NCBI GenBank assembly: GCA_037127255.1
Contig: JBANSL010000004.1
Span: 77,156,127-77,220,126, forward strand
DNA from: Persicaria tinctoria
Lineage: Eukaryota > Streptophyta > Magnoliopsida > Caryophyllales > Polygonaceae
Direction of reading: 5' to 3'
DNA length: 64,000 nucleotides
Part shown: piece after piece, positions 22,284 through 33,936 of the stretch
How the letters are laid out: each line of letters starts with the position of its first letter
Position numbering within the stretch: position 1 is the first letter of the stretch
Program-made: the position numbers and the translations under genes
Notes under the pieces: generated by a model
Seen by the model: the letters and a program-made list of their open reading frames with translations, nothing else
What the model was told of the DNA's origin: nothing
The model's database searches: none

Positions 22284-23145
22284 CTTGATAGCAAACATGA
22301 AGCAACCAATGCATACGTTAAGGCCGCTCACGCATATAAGAAGATATCAACAACATGTGTGACATGTTTAACAATATATCGATCCTCTCTGGTCTCTTTA
22401 AAATTACTTCACAAGTTTGCTAGTGATAGGAATTAGGAATATTTCTTTTCTTTGCATCTTTGTGGATTGAACTTAACATGCTTTTAATGTTTTAATAGAA
22501 TCTGTTATCATATTTGATGAATAAAAGAAATTTATATTTGTTCAATATATGCTCTTGTTCAACTAAGATTGCAGAGTTGAGGAGTACCTGGACTTTTGTT
22601 TGTTTGTGGGTTGTGAAGCTAGCAATGTTTGAAATAATGGCATCAACTTCACAACCATGATGCCGTTGCCTTTCTAGTTAACTGTAGATAGGGTTTTCAG
22701 TTGAATGGCAATATAGATTCTAATCCAAATATGCACTATAATACATGTCACGTAGAGCTTGAAAAGGAGATTTGTAGTTGATGCAGAGGGGCTTGGTCCT
22801 GTTGCTCACATGCATGAACATAGTGATGATGTGCAGAAAACCTCATTGAACCTCTATTGTATGCATTCCACATCTATGCATGCATATTTATTTTTTCCAG
22901 TTTAACAACCGACAGTAATCTAAGATCTGCTATAACAAGCTAGCTGGCATATGTATTCTCTCTGACGGGAAGGAATAACACTAAGAAATAAATGAAACGA
23001 CTGATAACGTTATGATTTGATTGACAATATTTCCTTAATTTGGAGACTTCTTTTCTAAGTTGGATGCTTTTGCAGGGTCTGTATCTTGCTTGGAGCAGGC
23101 TGCCAACCTTTTCCTTGAACTTGGAAGACTCAATATGGTTGCTAG
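22284..23145 (+). pseudogene. Captured alpha-SNAP exon fragments
   Basis: Exon 1 (22284 to about 22350), preceded by a cag acceptor, encodes LDSKHEATNAYVKAAHAYKK. Exon 2 (23076 to about 23145), after tgcag, encodes SCLEQAANLFLELGRLNMVA. These match successive TPR-like helices of plant alpha-SNAP, the adaptor that recruits NSF to SNARE complexes. Only a short central part of the protein is present, and the sequence after exon 1 does not continue it cleanly. It cannot make a functional protein. Orientation matches the other captured fragments, so a chimeric transcript is possible. Confidence 0.75.
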
Positions 23146-24059
23146 GTCCTATTTTTGTTCTATATAGTTCGTATAGTCTTCAACTTTCATGATGTTACTT
23201 TCGAAAATTTTGTAGATCAATTTGTATATGAGATGCAGCCGTGTGGGACATTTCTGGAGATGTGCTTGGTGTCCTTGATGTGTTTAACAAACACATTATA
23301 ATGTAAGTCTTGCTTTAAAACAGTCTTGAGATACTATTTTCTTCTAGTAAATTTTCATTCATTCTGTAATGGTAGTTTTGTGCACACATGTAAATGTAGG
23401 GGTTTAAATTGTTGTATCTGAAGAGGGAAAGACCGAAGAATTGACGAGGTATGATTTTGTTATGTTGGGACTTATGAATAATAGAAAATAGTCCAGAAAT
23501 CCACTTTTTTCTCAAAAAATATAAAAACAACTGATATTCATTGATACTTAGTATTTCCATCTGTTTCTAGGTTTTATTATTTGTGTTTAACTTTGCAGTG
23601 CTTTTGAGATTTACTTGCACCTTCGACAACAACTTCATGATGAGTTACGAGAGGAGCAGCTATAAGGCAGGGCGGCTAATCGGCTATGATATATGGTCAC
23701 ACATTGGTACCATTTTACTTGAGCTAGTTAAAATGCAAAGGGAAAATGTGATTGTTTTTGTTGTTTAATTATAGCTAGTTTTGTGCTTCTTTTTTACATT
23801 AATTAGATACTTCGATGAAATGATGCAAAAGTTGAAATATTTTGAGTACTAAGGTTGCTTGATGTATTGTGAATGTTTGTGATATAATCTACATATATTC
23901 TCTTGCATCGACTCTATGTATGAATTGTATTTTGGTTTTTGGTTGTGGCAGCTGTGTATTGGAACAAAAATAAATTATTTTTTGACATTCATTTTGAGCA
24001 CTGGGCAGGGTAGGGAAGGTGATAGAAAGCTGGATATATTTTTTTTATATATAATAAAT

Positions 24060-24310
24060 ATTTATCGGGGGTTTTTTCATATAACTCCCAAGAGAGGTAT
24101 CTCAGGAGTTTTTTTAAACTCCCGCAACATGTGGGCTTGGGGGAGCTGGATGGGAAACAGGGTCTCTCGGGGTTTTTTTAAAAAACCCCTGACCGAACGT
24201 TTTTTCTCGGGAGTTTTTATAAAACCCCTGAGAGATATCTGTCAGGAGAGCGAATAAAAGGAGGCCAAAAACAACCGACCGTTTCATTAAAAAACCCCCG
24301 ACATACGTTA
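24060..24310. repeat. Right subterminal repeats of the CACTA element
   Basis: Units such as ctcgggagtttttataaaac and cggggtttttttaaaaaacc are palindromic and alternate with short spacers. They mirror 19236-19420. Confidence 0.75.
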
Positions 24311-25540
24311 AATCTGTACTAGTGTACCTCTCTAACCTCAACACTGCCTTCTCGCGAGTCGCAAACATGGGTGTCATGAATGGCCCCGGATACTTAGTGC
24401 TTTGGACTCCTCACCTTTGTGTCCCATCTTGCCAAACTATTATCTCAGCGAGCAGGGTCGATCTTTGATCGGATTTTCTTTCACTCATTAAATTTTCCAT
24501 ATATTTCAAACATTCCTGCCAAACTCCGATAGTGATAACAATACAAACACCATATGATAATCTCCATAATGTACATCATTCTCAACATAATCCCCGGATA
24601 GGAAATAAGGTAAAGAATGGCAATATTTAGATCATGTGGAGCATAATATGAAAATAAGGCATAGTATGGCTTTTGTGATGCATAAGTATTGGTAAGGTTA
24701 GGATATAACAATATGAGAATATATGGAAATATAAAGTCCTCCATCCTCTTATCATGCAACATGTCAAAAACAACTTCAATTTTACCTCCTTTCATGGTTT
24801 TCAAGAAAATATGCACTTCATTGTGACTTCCCTTTACTAGGCAATTTCATGTTATATCTCTAATGAATCTCATTTTGCATCGTCGAGTTCAATAATGCTT
24901 CCATGACACTTATCAAAAATTTCAATGGGGGTGATAAAAATAAACTTTGGAAAACATGCATATAAGCATATAGACAAAATATGAATTCCAAAGTAGCCAT
25001 GTATAAGTAGTTCCAGAAATAATGCACACATAATGTCGAATAAAGTCAAATATGCACAAATTAAGCCCTTCCCCCACCCCATACTTAAACATTACAGTGT
25101 CCTCGCTGTATAAAAACAAGGATAAAGAAAGAAACTCACTAGACAGGTGTGCTGATCATCGGAATCGAGTGTAAATGTTATGGCAGAGCTAGTCGACATC
25201 GATAAAAGTTGGTCGATTTTGAGGAAGGTGGTCAATGTCGACCAAGGCTACTCGAGATCGAGTAAGGTGATGCCTCCAGGGTGGCCTTCTCGACCACATG
25301 CTCCTTTCTGCTCGATATTTTTGGTCGATGTTGAGTAACGTACTCGACGTCGAGTAAGTCTGCAGCTTCTCTTACCTACAAGATTCGTTGGACGGAAAAT
25401 ATCCACAATAGAAAAACTTTAAAAACAGTGTCCAAAACCAAAAACCAAAGGCAACAATGTCCAAAAGTCTTAAAAAAAATCAAAGTCTTATTTACAAGCT
25501 CTAGTTTTTATAGTCGATTGGCCGACTTTCTCCATTAAGC

Positions 25541-27046
25541 TCAAGGTGGCATCTTTAGAGCCCATGTAGCCTGGGCTTCAAACAAGACTCCATTCTTGAC
25601 CATCAGCTATAGTCTTCCTGAATGGATCTTGTGTACCGTGAAGGGTCCCATTTTCTTCTTAGTAAATTCGTTGGGAAACCAATGATCCTTTGATTTGGAG
25701 ACATAGACCATGTCTCCTTCTTCATAGTCCTTAGGATCGTCATTGGAAATCCTGCATAATCGCACATACCAAGGCAAACCTCTCCCATGTATAGATAAAT
25801 CATTAATTGAAATAGGAGAAGAGATGTAAGTGCCTTGGCTTACATTCACAGAATCGGATTTGGGAACCTCGAAGTCTGGTCGATTACGAGTAAGGTTACT
25901 CGACATCGAGCACTTTTCTTCGTCTGGTGGACTGCTGGTCGAGGAGGGAGAAGTCGAGGAAATAGGGTTTTGGTCGACGTCGACCAAGTTGGTCGATATC
26001 GAGTTGATCTCGGCTTCGAGTGGGTTGCTCGAAGCTGCTGCTGTTGGTAGAGGGCTCTGGGTCTGGTTGACAACGACCAAGTTACTCGACATCGAGTAGA
26101 TCTGGTCGACTTCGACCCCATACTTGCATCCTATCAAGGCGTCAGAAAAGAATTTAGTCGACGTCGACTTACCTTGGTCGATGTCGAGCAGATCCTCTGT
26201 GTCGTTGTTTAGGATAGCCATGATCTCCTCCACTTGAGCTTCCATATCCCTTTTTTCCAGCTCTTTGGGGGTCATATTTCTTACCTTTGGCTCCCCGCAA
26301 GTAATGTACCGACTTGATATAGATTTGACCTCTTCTATTGGACCTGTATGCCTTTCAGTTTTATTAAAAGAATACTCGATTACCTCATTGCTGATGTTGA
26401 AAGTGAGCACTCCCTTCCTTACGCTTATGTTGGCATCCACCGTCGCCAAGAAGGGCCTTCCTAGAATGATTGGACAAGTGGGGTCCTCTGCCATATCAAT
26501 AACTAAGAAATCAGCAGGGACAAAGAACTTACCTACCTGCACCGGTACATTATCCACTATGTCTGTTGGGATTACCACCGTGTTATTCTCCATATATAGC
26601 TTTGCATCCACAGGCTCTAGGGCACCTATCTTAATCTTAGACCAGATTGATAAAGGCATTATACTCACACTGGCTCCCAAGTCACATAATGCATTAAATC
26701 TATATTGACCAAATCCAATGGTTATAGCAAACTTACCTAGATCTGGCCTTTTCTGTAGTACGTCCATCTGGCTGCACTCATCTGCGATCTCAGCCATTGA
26801 TCGCTTTTTGATTAGAATCTCCTTGAGGAATTTTACATATGATGGCATCTCATTAAGAGTTTCCGTGAAAGGTATTGTAACGTTGAGCCTTTGAAGCATC
26901 TTGATGAAACGCTGAAACTTCTTCTCCGCTGGATCCTTTGGAGATTTTGTTGGGAAAGGCAGCTTCTTTTTTGTCGGAGGTGCAGAAGGTTGGTCGACAT
27001 CGACTAAAATCTCCTCGACGTCGAGTACAGTTGTCGACTTTGGCGC
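25541..27046 (-). pseudogene. pro: Protease-linker-integrase C-terminus, element E2 (Gag deleted)
   Basis: The minus-strand frame covers the end of the Gag-protease linker, the protease (NALCDLGASVSIMP near 26680), a shorter Ser/Asp linker than in Y, and the integrase C-terminal module (GPFTVHKI). A TAG near 25607 replaces a glutamine codon and cuts the last 20 or so residues. Upstream, at about 27046, the linker joins directly to the leader sequence cgcgattgatt next to the primer site, so all of Gag and the zinc knuckle are gone and no plausible start codon remains. The deletion leaves primer site, LTRs and 3' UTR in place. E2 differs from Y, E1 and E5 by many substitutions and is an older or separate subfamily. 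Confidence 0.8.
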
Positions 27047-27058
27047 GATTGATTACTT

Positions 27059-27075
27059 CCCCGGCAACGGCGCCG
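27059..27075 (-). other. Primer binding site (tRNA-Asp), element E2
   Basis: Matches the 3' end of plant tRNA-Asp except for the last base. It is separated by six bases from the presumed LTR end at 27082. Confidence 0.85.
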
Positions 27076-27081
27076 ATTTTA

Positions 27082-28490
27082 CGAGAGGGTTTCCCGTCCA
27101 AATAAATTTATAGTCAAGACCCCCGTTGTGGTATAAGGGAGTCAGGTTCGATCCACGAGGAAGTGTGTCAGCGCTCGCCTTTTCAGTCCCAAACTCAGCA
27201 AAGAATCGAGCAGGAGCGTACTCGACTTCGAGCAAGTTACTCAATTTCGACCAAGCCGTTGACTAAAACAGAAAGCAAAGACGAACAAAAACGAAAACCA
27301 AAGAACAAACTAGTCGATCTCGACCAAAAACCTCGACGTCAACCAAATCTGGTCGATCTCGAGTAAGCCTTGTCGATTTCGAGTAAACACAGAAACTCCA
27401 ATTTGCGACTTTTCGAATGGAAACGAATGAAAACAAGAAATTTGGGAATAAAATCAATAAACCAAGAGACTTCCAATGTCAGGGTTTCAACACCACAACG
27501 ATAACCATGCAAAGTAACATATAAAGGCAAAAAAGATTCATGCTTTTCATCAAATAACTTTCGTTATTAACAAATATGAAGATAGAGCCTTTCGCATAAA
27601 CCCTAATTGTTACTAACTCTTTTTCACATAATTAATCCAAGTTGCATTAAGATCACTTTCGCTTCAATAATACAAACAAGAATCACCTTCAACTTTCGCA
27701 AAAGAATCATGCTCATAGGGATAGAAGACGAATTTGCATCAAAAGATTGTACCTTTTCCGCTCTATATTACATGGCTACCGTCGGGCTCACCCCGACCCT
27801 AGAAGTTGGGTGACTACTCGCTCTTCATCATCAAGGAAACTCATCAAATAACAAAAGAAACTAATTTGCATTAAATAAATCAAACAAGACTTACAACCGA
27901 ATAAAGCCAACTCCGCTCTCGCTTCACAAACTTCACTCGGCTCCAATGTCTCTCTCTCTATTCCTACTCGACGTTCTCTCTCTATGTGGCTTGTAGCTTG
28001 GATTGATTGAATGAATAAAATCCAGCCCCCTAATGCCTTATTTATAGTGTTCCTTCCCTAGCTAATTAGGAAAGAAATATATATCTATATCTAAATCTAT
28101 TTATCTAATAACATTAAGATAAAACATGGAAATAAATAATTATATCTAAAAGGAAATAGGAATAATGTGGATAGATCTTCCTTCTCTTGATAGAACATGA
28201 TGTATCTAGATAGAATCCCACGAATCTTGGCTTGCAAGTAACCACAACGCCGACTTCTCCTCGATCTCGATTCGGACAGCTTTTGGAATCTCCTCGACGT
28301 CGACCAAGTTCCTCGATGTCGAGTAGAATTCTTCGTCTCGAGCGATCCTCTGCTCAGCTCGTGCTCGATCTCATCCTCTGGAGCAAATGTCGAGTAAAAT
28401 TTGGTCGACTTCGAGTAACTCTGTCGCTTTCAGCATTCTGCTCCATTCTCGAAACGCACTTTACCGAGTCCTCGTTCGTCCGAATGATGC
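27082..28490 (-). mobile_element. LTR2 of E2 (5' LTR), left segment
   Basis: It starts cgagagggtttccc, where the expected TG has become CG. It continues at 53999-54315, giving about 1.73 kb without E3. TCGANNTCGA motifs lie at 27215-27370 and 28255-28420; an inverted TATA box is at 28039-28046. The 3' LTR counterpart is 17390-18771. The split is proved by the intact sequence at 18500-18540. Confidence 0.8.
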
Positions 28491-30078
28491 TGACAGAGGT
28501 AAAAGTCGTTGATTTACCTCGCGAAAAATAATTCCCAAACAAATAAACTAGTATAGTATGCAAGTAAGGGGTCGAACCCTAGAGAATCAAGTATTTCTAA
28601 ATATTGTGTATTTATCATTATAAAAAGAGAAGATTTTTATGAATGAAAATAAAAGAAAATAATATTGACAAAAGCAAATAAAAGATAGAAGAAAAGCGTT
28701 TCCAATTAATCCCTTACACCTCAATGCAACCCTAACACGGTCAAGATTTAACAAAGAGATAGCAAATAGTCCCAAGAACTTGAGCATATAAATAACACCA
28801 ATTAAACACGGTAAATCGATGTTTAAGATATATGTCAACTCCCTACATAATCATGCTTCAAACACGGAATCCACAATCTTATGCGTGCTACTACGGAAAT
28901 AACACAAATACGAAAGTATTAAATCCTAGCATGAAATCAATATTGTCAAGGTCGCGAATCAAGATAACATCAATAACATAATCAATATCACACAAAGAAG
29001 TTGAAATAACTAAAGAGGAAAAATAACTTAAATTAGAAACTCACAAACCACCAACCAAGTCTCGAAAGTGTAGGTGAAAACTAGAAAATTAGCCAAATAT
29101 GTCTTACCTAAACTTTCTTCTCTTCAATGGTGATTTCTGTACTTGAATCCATAGAAAATTAATCCTAAAACATCCTATTTATAAGCCTAAAGTCTTGCAT
29201 AAATAAGGTAAAAGATAGACAAATAAGATAGAAACTTCCTAAAAACACTAGCTAAAAGATAGACTTTCCATATACAATCCGGAGTCATTTTCGCTGGCAG
29301 CTAATAGAATTCCGCTAGCAGCAAATGGCCTTAATTAAGCTACTGTTGGATTTTCGCTACCACCTCGCTACCACACTCGCTGGCAGTGAAGGTCCATGCC
29401 TTAGAATATTTTCAAGCTTCTTCGATTCCATCGTTTTCGCTTCCGCGAGTCCACCCTTCTGCTGGCGCGAGAGTCTCCATTTGCTGCCGCGAAAGCTTAC
29501 ATCCGCTGCAGCGAATCCGGCCGTCCGCTGAAGCGACTCCATTCGCTGGCAGCGAGTCACCATTCGCTGGCAGTGACTCATGTTGCTTGCTCGTTGACTC
29601 TGGCTTGACTCGACTCGCTGGCAGCGAGTTTCCATTCGCTGGCAGGGAGACATGCTGGCACCAGGACATCCTCTTGTTGCCTGCACTCGTTGGCAGCGAG
29701 ATCCCATTCGCTGGCAGTGAGAAGTGCTGGCTCCTGGACCTGCTCCCACTGATTCCACTTGCTGGCGGCGAGATCTCATTCGCTGGCAGCGACAGATGCC
29801 TAGAAGCTTGTTTTCTCTTCAATCTTCCCTCGTTCTTTCTTGACCCTTTTCTTTCTTTCCTTAGCTTGCTTTCTTGACTTGACTTGGACATGTTGTTCAC
29901 CTTTCCTTTGCTTTCCACCATGTCGGATCTATGATTCTACACAATTCAACCAAAATAGCGTAGATTCCGAACTTTGCCACGAAAAGAGTTTAATCTAAGT
30001 TGACACTAAACATGCGTATTCTACAATGCAAATGCATCTAAACTACCCTATAATTCCCATTAGAAATGTGTATTATCA
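28491..30078 (-). repeat. 3' LTR of E3
   Basis: 1.59 kb. On the minus strand it carries a TATA box in the context ttataaatagg (about 29170). About 500 bases (29285-29795) are filled with TCGCTGGCAGCGA-type palindromes. Compared with the other LTR it lacks about 120 bases near 28690. Open frames here are by-products of the motif array. Confidence 0.88.
29285..29795. repeat. TCGCTGGCAGCGA palindrome cluster, E3 3' LTR
   Basis: The motif TCGCTG-G-CAGCGA (for example 29543-29555) and close variants recur every 20-60 bases. The partner LTR has the same cluster at 53232-53720, and the interior has four more at about 31822-31950. The spacing is irregular, so it is a dispersed motif and not a strict tandem repeat. 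Confidence 0.9.
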
Positions 30079-32195
30079 AACTCCCCCACACTTAACCTTT
30101 TTCTTGTCCTCAAGCAATGGAAAAACAAGAGCAAAACCAACATACCACAAATATGTTCTTCAAGCACTAACCTTGTCAAAAGCAACATCAACGGGTAGAA
30201 TCCATGAGCATGAAAGCTAACATCATAGCAAGTATATGAGCGATTCAAATTCAAAGGCATATCTAGCCCAACCTCACCGGGATCATGTGTTTACTCTCAC
30301 TCTCATGTGTTTAGGCTTAACAATGTATCTCTCAACTCAATCCAAAATGCAAAAAGCTAAATAGAAATTGACACATATATCACATATTCTCCACCGCGGA
30401 TGCCATCACTCACAAGCAACATCAAGAGGTCTTTTATCAAGGTTGTAATGGGGCTTGGTAAGGAATTAAGGTAGGAAAATATTTAGGTTTGTGGTGCTAA
30501 AAATCCGGGAAAAAGGGATCCCTATGAACAACCGGAAGAACACAAAAAACCAAATACTTCTAAAACCAAAATAACTCAAACTTTCACTCTTAAAACACTC
30601 GACAAAAGAACTTTTCACTCAACCATACATATTTTTTTTTACTCTCACATAGATAATAAAATAAAAGGTTCATATTCATGCTTTTTTTTCCCCTCTTTTT
30701 CTTTCACTTTTTCTTTTTTTTTTTCTCGATTTTTCTTCTAGAGCCAAAAATACAATAATGCACAATGTGAGGAATAAAACTAAAATTACATAATAATCCA
30801 AAACTTGTAACTTTCTTAACAATATTTTCTTTTCCACTCAACTAGATCAATCATTCACCAACTCTAATCCTAATTCCCGGATCGGGTAAGGCTTATCATT
30901 GGCTAGGATAACTTTTGTGGAGCTTCAAAGAAAAGGCTAAGGCTCAAATTTGGCTTCAAGCAAAGGACACATATGTAGGGTGGATATGGATAATAATATG
31001 GTTAAGAAAATTATGCCTCTATCATTTGAAACTCATAAGCAATAGACATATAAATTCGGCCTCAAATATAGATAACAATGTCAATCTCAAGAGGTAATTG
31101 CATAAGGAGAGTATAATGTCACACAAGAAAACAAAGGGGAATAAATATGATGGAAATCCCTTTAAGGCCAAAAATTCTCACTAAGACAAGTTTTGTTGGA
31201 TTTCAATAATGTCCAAGACTAAGAATCACACTTGCTCAATTGAACTAACAAGTCATGCTCCAATAAAAATCATCTCAAGTATATGACAAGGCTAGAAAAT
31301 TCAATCATATTATGGAACATATATGGTAAAACTCATAAAAATATAATAGAAGACAAACTAAGCCAAGATGGGTATTTGAATAACACATATATGCAATGCA
31401 TGATCTTTTTGGATTTTTGTTTTATTTTTCAATTTTTTATTTATTTTCTAATGCAATAAATTAACGAAAAATAAACATGAATTGATGAATAAAATAACGA
31501 CAAAATAAACATGAATGCATAACGGAAAAATAAATATGAATGGATGCATGATTCTATTAATGCAACCCTCCCCCACACTTAAACTCTTCATTGTCCTCAA
31601 TGAAAATCAAAGACAACAAATCATAAAAAATATGAGAGAAAGAGGGTAAAGAATAACTCACATTTAGGGAAAAGTTTTGGTGGCAAAGGTGATGAAGCTT
31701 GGACGAAGAATGATGATGAACGAAAATGACGAAGACTAACGAACCACGAGCACGAATGAATGAAGATGACGAAGAATGAATAAGATAGGTTGCGACGACG
31801 ACGGATGAAGACTGTGCATGAGCTGCTGGATTCGCTTTCAGCGAGTTTTGGTTCGCTGTCAGCGAATGAAATCAGCTCTTATGTCATCTGGGCGGTTGTA
31901 CTCGCTGGTAGCGAATCATGATTCGCTGGCAGCGAATTGAGCCTAGAATCTCTATTCTTCGATCCTTTCTTTTTTCTTTTTTTTTTCCTGCATGGTTAGC
32001 TCCAAAAATATTCCGAAAACATCTATCTACCATATAAAATAATTAGGAAATTTCTAATTTATTAAACAACAAAACTAATCAACTAACTAGGAATGAAATA
32101 ACCAATTTAGGAAAACTTACCTCGGGTTGCCTCCCGAGAAGCGTCCTTGTTTATCATCATAGACTCGACGGTTTATTCGTCCATGTGTTCAAGAT
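30079..32195 (-). other. Non-coding 3' interior of E3
   Basis: AT-rich, with T and A runs (about 30629-30725) and four TCGCTG...CAGCGA motifs near 31822-31950. It contains a second purine-rich tract on the minus strand (about 31568-31585, tgtgggggag type) in addition to the one next to the LTR. No gene is recognisable. Confidence 0.7.
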
Positions 32196-32981
32196 TCACT
32201 CGGACATTGCCAACGCTCTCTTTAGCAAATCAAACTCCGGTGCACACCATCTAGGTAGGCGAGCACCACATATAAAGAAGCCGAAGTCAAAAGATGTGAT
32301 GTTGAAGAAGGTCTCCAACTCTTCATATGCTCGAGTGTGACTTCCCACCGAGGGTATGTAGTACCACCAACACAGTTCTGTTGGTGGTTTGTTGAAGTAA
32401 TACTCCCAAGGATCTACATATTCACCAAAATCCACAAAAGTGTAAGAAATATCATTACCTTGCTCGAGAGCCACAGAAATCGGCTCTGGACTTGGTTCCT
32501 TAATGGATGAGTTGGGGATGATTTCTATAGGTGGAGTAGGTGCCAAAATACATGGTTTCTCATCCGTGCACTCATGAGACTCCATGTCAAGGGGCATCGG
32601 GCTCCCTTCTCCATCTTCGATTGAACCTTTGGAGCTTGCATCTTGGCTTCCCTCATGTATCTCGCCCACCATTGGTTTAAAAGGTAAAGGTATGGATGTC
32701 AACTTGTAGTCTTCTTCCACCTTTGCCATGTCACCCACACAAACGAAAAGATCCCACAATTCCGACCAATCCAAACCGTAAAAGCCTTCATCTTTCAATG
32801 ATTGGGCGAATTCTCGTATCTCTGGAAGCATGCCATCTTGAACGCAAAGTACTCGTTCTTTCAAATCATCTTGGATACCCCGTGAACCACGGTCGTCCAC
32901 TAAATCTTGCACTCTTGTGAGGTAATGGTGAAAGTATTCTCCTTGGTATTGCCATAACTCCAACTCCGATCCATTGCAAAC
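32196..32981 (-). pseudogene. Partial ORF of E3, cut by the Copia insertion
   Basis: About 260 codons on the minus strand, entering from the Copia insertion site and ending at 32196. The frame continues across the removed Copia into 52185-52230 without a stop, so the original protein started upstream. The segment WQYQGEYFHHYLTRVQDLVD resembles a Gag-type helical stretch, followed by an acidic Pro/Ser-rich middle and a Trp/Tyr/Phe-rich end (CWWYYIPSVG). I do not recognise the family with confidence; a Gag-like protein of a non-autonomous element is the best guess. The first 39 codons of the longer open frame above 32981 belong to the Copia LTR. Confidence 0.55.
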
Positions 32982-33936
32982 TGAAGGTTCGATAAAGTAA
33001 AAACAATGTAATAAGAAATACTCTAGAAGGGGGGGGGGGGTGAATAGAGTATGCCTGTTTTTCGCAGAAAGTCTCAAGACTTTTGGAGCACGTACCAAAA
33101 CCTTTGAGATAAACCTGAATCACAAAGTTAAACAATTCGAACCAAGTGTGGAAATAAGGTAAAGCAAATAAGTAAAGAACACGAGTAATTGTTTACGAGG
33201 TTCAGCGCAACTTGGCCTACGTCCCCGCCTAGGGTTCTTCCACAACCCTAGGATTCAAAGGCTTTATTGATTGCTTAGCTTAGGATCCTAATAGCTCACC
33301 GAGAAGCCTCTCTCCTATACAATTGCAATCTAGTCAACTCACGTTCCCTTGGAGTCCTAGACCAATCTAGAAGAACCCCACCTCTCTCAGCTATCTAGTA
33401 CAATCCTCTAACTCTCGCAAATCAATAGCCTAGTGCAACTTCCCGAGTTATAAACTCTCGAGTAACACTTGAAATAAATATATCCTATAAGCTCATAGTG
33501 ACTCTCAAAGGCTTTGAAATAAACAACAAACTCTTGAGCGCTTAGCAGAGAGACACTTGGAAGACAGATCGCTTGAATGAATGAAAGCTCGTGTGTAGCA
33601 CTCGTATCTCTGTCTTCTCCTTCCTTTCCTTTATATGAGAGCATGGAGCGTGAGGATCTTCAACACCAGATCTCCAACGGCTCCTTTTGAATCAGGCTTT
33701 GATCTTGGATCTTCTATTTAAGGATACTTCGAAGCCATGATCTAATTTTGAACTGATCTCCTCAACATGTATAAGGAAGGATGAAATCTCGAATATACTT
33801 CGTGAAATGGTTAGTCATACATATATATAATATAATGGAATTATATAATAAGATAAAATAATATACGAATAATAAAGATAGGTTTTGTATTTCATCAACT
33901 GTTAACGCTCCAAGGCCTTTGAGACAAACATCCTGT
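32982..33936 (-). repeat. 3' LTR of the Copia element, first part (rest at 43482-43532)
   Basis: It is split by E1. The CCTGT at 33932-33936 is repeated at 43477-43481 and the LTR continues to 43532. The undisturbed partner LTR reads through this point at about 52135. A G run (33029-33038) is longer than in the partner. Confidence 0.92.

Larger units (their letters stand above)
19196..24324. mobile_element. Non-autonomous CACTA transposon carrying three captured gene fragments
   Basis: The ends are CACTAGTACAAATT and, on the other strand, CACTAGTACAGATT: 14-bp terminal inverted repeats with one mismatch. It is flanked by the 3-bp target duplication TAC (19193-19195 and 24325-24327), as known for CACTA (En/Spm) elements. 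Uninterrupted copies of the host 3' UTR elsewhere (about 11530 and 36590) read straight across the site. Subterminal regions carry palindromic caggagttttt/aaaactcctg units at both ends. I see no transposase, so movement would need a related autonomous element. Inside are plus-strand exon fragments of three plant genes. 19400-20300 is GC-richer and looks like captured gene sequence I cannot identify; 23200-24050 has no recognisable gene. Confidence 0.9.
18772..25540 (-). other. 3' UTR of element E2 (interrupted by the CACTA transposon)
   Basis: 18772-19195 and 24325-25540 together form the conserved 3' UTR. The polypurine tract aagtatggggtgtt lies beside the LTR. The second tract lies near 25069-25083 and the tacagtg palindrome at 25093-25110 with one mismatch. 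This copy also has TCGANNTCGA-type motifs at 25190-25360, which the E1 and E5 3' UTRs lack. No gene apart from those inside the transposon. Confidence 0.75.

Noticed and set aside
20792..23145. Intact host MLF or alpha-SNAP gene
   Set aside because: Both lack their ends, one donor site is mutated, and both lie inside transposon termini.
23583..23768. Possible further captured exon on the plus strand
   Set aside because: Short, no family recognised and no clear splice sites; not listed as a gene.
28565..28590. Pol III B-box-like words (ggtcgaaccctag) in the E3 LTR and cgaatccacgag in LTR1
   Set aside because: No A box at a suitable distance and no tRNA-like or SINE body; likely chance or PBS-derived similarity.
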